This document shows positions 4,754 to 5,835 of a DNA stretch of 5,835 nt, piece by piece; within the stretch, counting starts at the first letter, position 1, and each line of letters begins with the position of its first letter. Source of the stretch: Candidatus Kaiserbacteria bacterium RIFCSPLOWO2_01_FULL_54_13. Its GTDB lineage: Bacteria; Patescibacteriota; Minisyncoccia; Phycocordibacterales; UBA2100. A program made the position numbers and the translations under genes. The stretch covers positions 17,390-23,224 of the forward strand of contig MFLZ01000012.1 of the NCBI GenBank assembly GCA_001781685.1. The letters are read 5' to 3'. The notes beneath the pieces are model-generated. The model had not been told where the DNA came from, searched no databases, and was given only the letters and a program-made list of their open reading frames with translations.

Positions 4754-4933
4754 ATGACCGGCCTCTCCCCGCAAGATCGAGAACGGTTGCAACGTGCAGC
4801 TGATGAACTCGAAGCCACACTGGACCGCGTCACGCAGGTAGGAAGAGAAGAGACTCGGAAGCAGCGCCGCCGCAAGTTGGGAGCAATGATTATATTTGCC
4901 CTGTTCGTTGCCCTGCTAGCACTTGCCTTATGA
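4754..4933 (+). CDS. Small tail-anchored membrane protein, 59 aa
   Basis: A short ORF starts at an ATG preceded by AAGAGGA with 5-6 nt spacing, a good SD. Residues 1-35 form an amphipathic, highly charged helix (D-R-E-R-L-Q-R-A-A-D-E-L-E, then L-D-R-V). A strongly basic stretch follows (R-K-Q-R-R-R-K, residues 35-41), then one hydrophobic helix (about 43-59) that runs to the C terminus. This predicts a cytoplasmic coiled-coil-like domain anchored by a C-terminal membrane segment, with the basic patch on the inside. I do not recognise the family. It is divergent from the exported adaptor-like gene and separated from nusA by a strong promoter and terminator, so it is probably not cotranscribed with nusA. 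It ends in TGA. Confidence 0.65.
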   Translation: MTGLSPQDRERLQRAADELEATLDRVTQVGREETRKQRRRKLGAMIIFALFVALLALAL

Positions 4934-4953
4934 CGGCCCTCCGTGGCTCAACA

Positions 4954-4986
4954 AATGCGCGCGGCTAGGGGTAATCCGCGCGCATT
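4954..4986. repeat. 11-bp inverted repeat overlapping the nusA -35
   Basis: AATGCGCGCGG (4954-4964) and CCGCGCGCATT (4976-4986) are perfect complements around an 11-nt loop. The right arm covers the first two bases of the -35 TTGACT. It lies 20 nt after the 59-aa gene, so it may be that gene's terminator, though only a short T run (TTTT at 4990-4993) follows; or it may be an operator. Confidence 0.6.
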
Positions 4987-5012
4987 GACTTTTAAAAAGA
5001 CCTGACTATACT
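4985..5012 (+). promoter_or_regulatory. Near-consensus sigma-70-type promoter upstream of nusA
   Basis: TTGACT (4985-4990), a 16-nt spacer and TATACT (5007-5012) make the best promoter in the window. Transcription should start near 5019, only a few bases before the terminator hairpin at 5023. Confidence 0.75.
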
Positions 5013-5022
5013 ACTCGCATTG

Positions 5023-5049
5023 GTTCCGCCGTTGGCGGAACGTTTTTTT
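5023..5049 (+). terminator. Intrinsic terminator in the nusA leader
   Basis: A perfect 8-bp GC-rich stem (GTTCCGCC at 5023-5030, GGCGGAAC at 5034-5041) with a 3-nt loop is followed by G and seven Ts (5043-5049). It lies directly downstream of the predicted transcript start, so most transcripts from the promoter would end after about 30 nt unless read through. The sequence AGACCTGA flanks it on both sides (4998-5005 and 5052-5059). Confidence 0.8.
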
Positions 5050-5070
5050 AGAGACCTGATTTTTACTAAA

Positions 5071-5098
5071 ACCTATAACCTATTCCCTATCACCTATG
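5071..5098 (+). repeat. Four tandem 7-mers (ACCTATN) ending at the nusA start
   Basis: ACCTATA, ACCTATT, CCCTATC and ACCTATG follow each other without gaps, and the ATG of the last copy is the nusA start codon. No SD is present. The repeat occupies the whole ribosome-binding region. Confidence 0.7.
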
Positions 5099-5835
5099 AG
5101 CCTATTTGACCTCAAATCTTTGAACAGCGCGCTCGAGGAGCTCCAAGCGGAGCGTGGCATTTCACGGGAGAGCGTTATCGAAGCTCTCTCGACGGCGCTC
5201 GCCGCGGCGTACCGCCGCGAGTACGGAAAGCGCGGGCAGATAATCCGCGCCACATTCAATCCCGGCACTGGCGAGATGGAATTTCGTCAGGCGAAGATCG
5301 TCGTCGACGGCTCGCTTGTGCGGATGGAAGGAGAGGAGCCGACCTCCGATGAGGACCATCGCTCGCGCTTCAATCCCGAGCAGCACATCATGCTCGAAGA
5401 CGCGCGGCGCATCAAAAAAGACGCGCAGCTCGACGAAGAGATTTCTTTCCCCTTGGAGACGCGCGAGGATTTCGGACGCATCGCGGCACAGGCCGCGAAG
5501 CAGGTCATCATGCAGAAGGTGCGCGAAGCGGAGCGCGCCTCAATCATCTCCGAATACGGCCAGCGTGAGGGCGACATCGTGACCGGCCACGTGCAGCGCT
5601 TCGAGCGAGGCAATCTTTTCATCGACCTCGGCCGCGCCACTGCCGTACTTCCCTATGACGAGCAGATCCCCGGCGAGCGCTACCGCCAAGGCGAGCGCGT
5701 GCGTGCTCTCCTTTTGCGGGTGGACGAAGGCGCGCGCGGCACCTTTATCCGGCTCTCGCGCTCGCACCCGCGCTTCCTCACCAAACTTTTCGAAGCGGAA
5801 GTGCCCGAGATGGCAAGCGGAGTCGTAGAGGTAAA
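5096..5835 (+). CDS. nusA: Transcription termination/antitermination factor NusA, N-terminal part
   Basis: The first 246 codons are present; the frame is open to the window edge. Residues 1 to about 130 form the NusA N-terminal domain that binds RNA polymerase (start M-S-L-F-D-L-K-S-L, then E-S-V-I-E-A-L-S-T-A-L-A-A-A-Y-R-R-E-Y). The S1 domain spans about 158-222 (E-G-D-I-V-T-G, F-I-D-L-G-R-A-T-A-V-L-P, F-I-R-L-S-R-S-H-P). The S-G-V-V-E-V-K at the end is the entry to KH1. NusA enhances pausing and intrinsic termination and takes part in antitermination. The start at 5096 matches family N termini. It has no SD; the ATG is part of a 7-nt tandem repeat. A promoter and a terminator hairpin in the leader suggest attenuation, possibly by NusA itself. 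High GC and codon use match pilB. Confidence 0.95.
   Translation, partial: MSLFDLKSLNSALEELQAERGISRESVIEALSTALAAAYRREYGKRGQIIRATFNPGTGEMEFRQAKIVVDGSLVRMEGEEPTSDEDHRSRFNPEQHIMLEDARRIKKDAQLDEEISFPLETREDFGRIAAQAAKQVIMQKVREAERASIISEYGQREGDIVTGHVQRFERGNLFIDLGRATAVLPYDEQIPGERYRQGERVRALLLRVDEGARGTFIRLSRSHPRFLTKLFEAEVPEMASGVVEV

Noticed and set aside
4559..4792. N-terminal extension of the exported protein to a start at 4792
   Set aside because: It would bury the signal peptide, run through the divergent promoter region and the 59-aa gene start, and ignore the SD at the 4558 ATG.
1..5835. tRNA, rRNA or CRISPR array
   Set aside because: No cloverleaf, rRNA core sequence or regularly spaced repeat array was seen; the repeats present are short and locally placed at gene starts.

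Overview
The window looks like a piece of a Patescibacteria (CPR), probably Parcubacteria-type, genome. The reasons are the style of the PilB and NusA proteins, compact gene spacing, several genes without a Shine-Dalgarno (SD) sequence, and TA modules beside core genes. The assignment is an inference from gene style, with no marker-gene placement. TGA is read as stop: mntA, relE and the 59-aa ORF all end in TGA, and Trp is TGG.

Layout. 1-400: a possible terminator and a small four-helix membrane protein on the minus strand, with a strong SD. 504-596: an orphan copy of the last 30 codons plus stop of pilB (minus). 618-1206: an MntA-HepT (nucleotidyltransferase/HEPN) toxin-antitoxin pair on the plus strand; the toxin is interrupted by an in-frame TGA where a Trp is expected, just before its catalytic motif. 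1220-2956: complete pilB, the type IV pilus extension ATPase (minus). 3013-3541: a Phd/YefM-RelE toxin-antitoxin pair (minus). 3622-3987: an unrecognised 121-aa soluble protein (minus). 4109-4558: an exported protein resembling the C-terminal part of an RND efflux adaptor (minus), divergent from a 59-aa tail-anchored protein (4754-4933, plus). 4954-5098: a regulatory region with a large inverted repeat, a near-consensus promoter, an intrinsic terminator directly downstream of that promoter, and a 7-nt tandem repeat running into the nusA start. 5096-5835: the N-terminal 246 codons of nusA (plus), cut by the window edge.

Main points. (1) The 716-bp unit carrying MntA-HepT is bounded by two copies of the pilB 3' end that differ at seven positions, every one synonymous (including TAG against TAA). 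This looks like insertion of a cassette into the pilB 3' end with the end of the gene restored. (2) hepT is truncated by one nonsense codon while the rest of the frame is intact. (3) mntA, phd and the 121-aa gene each have a -10 element 6-7 nt before the ATG, which predicts leaderless mRNAs. (4) nusA, whose product stimulates intrinsic termination, sits behind a promoter followed at once by a terminator hairpin, which suggests autoregulated attenuation. Together the two TA modules bracket the pilus motor gene.
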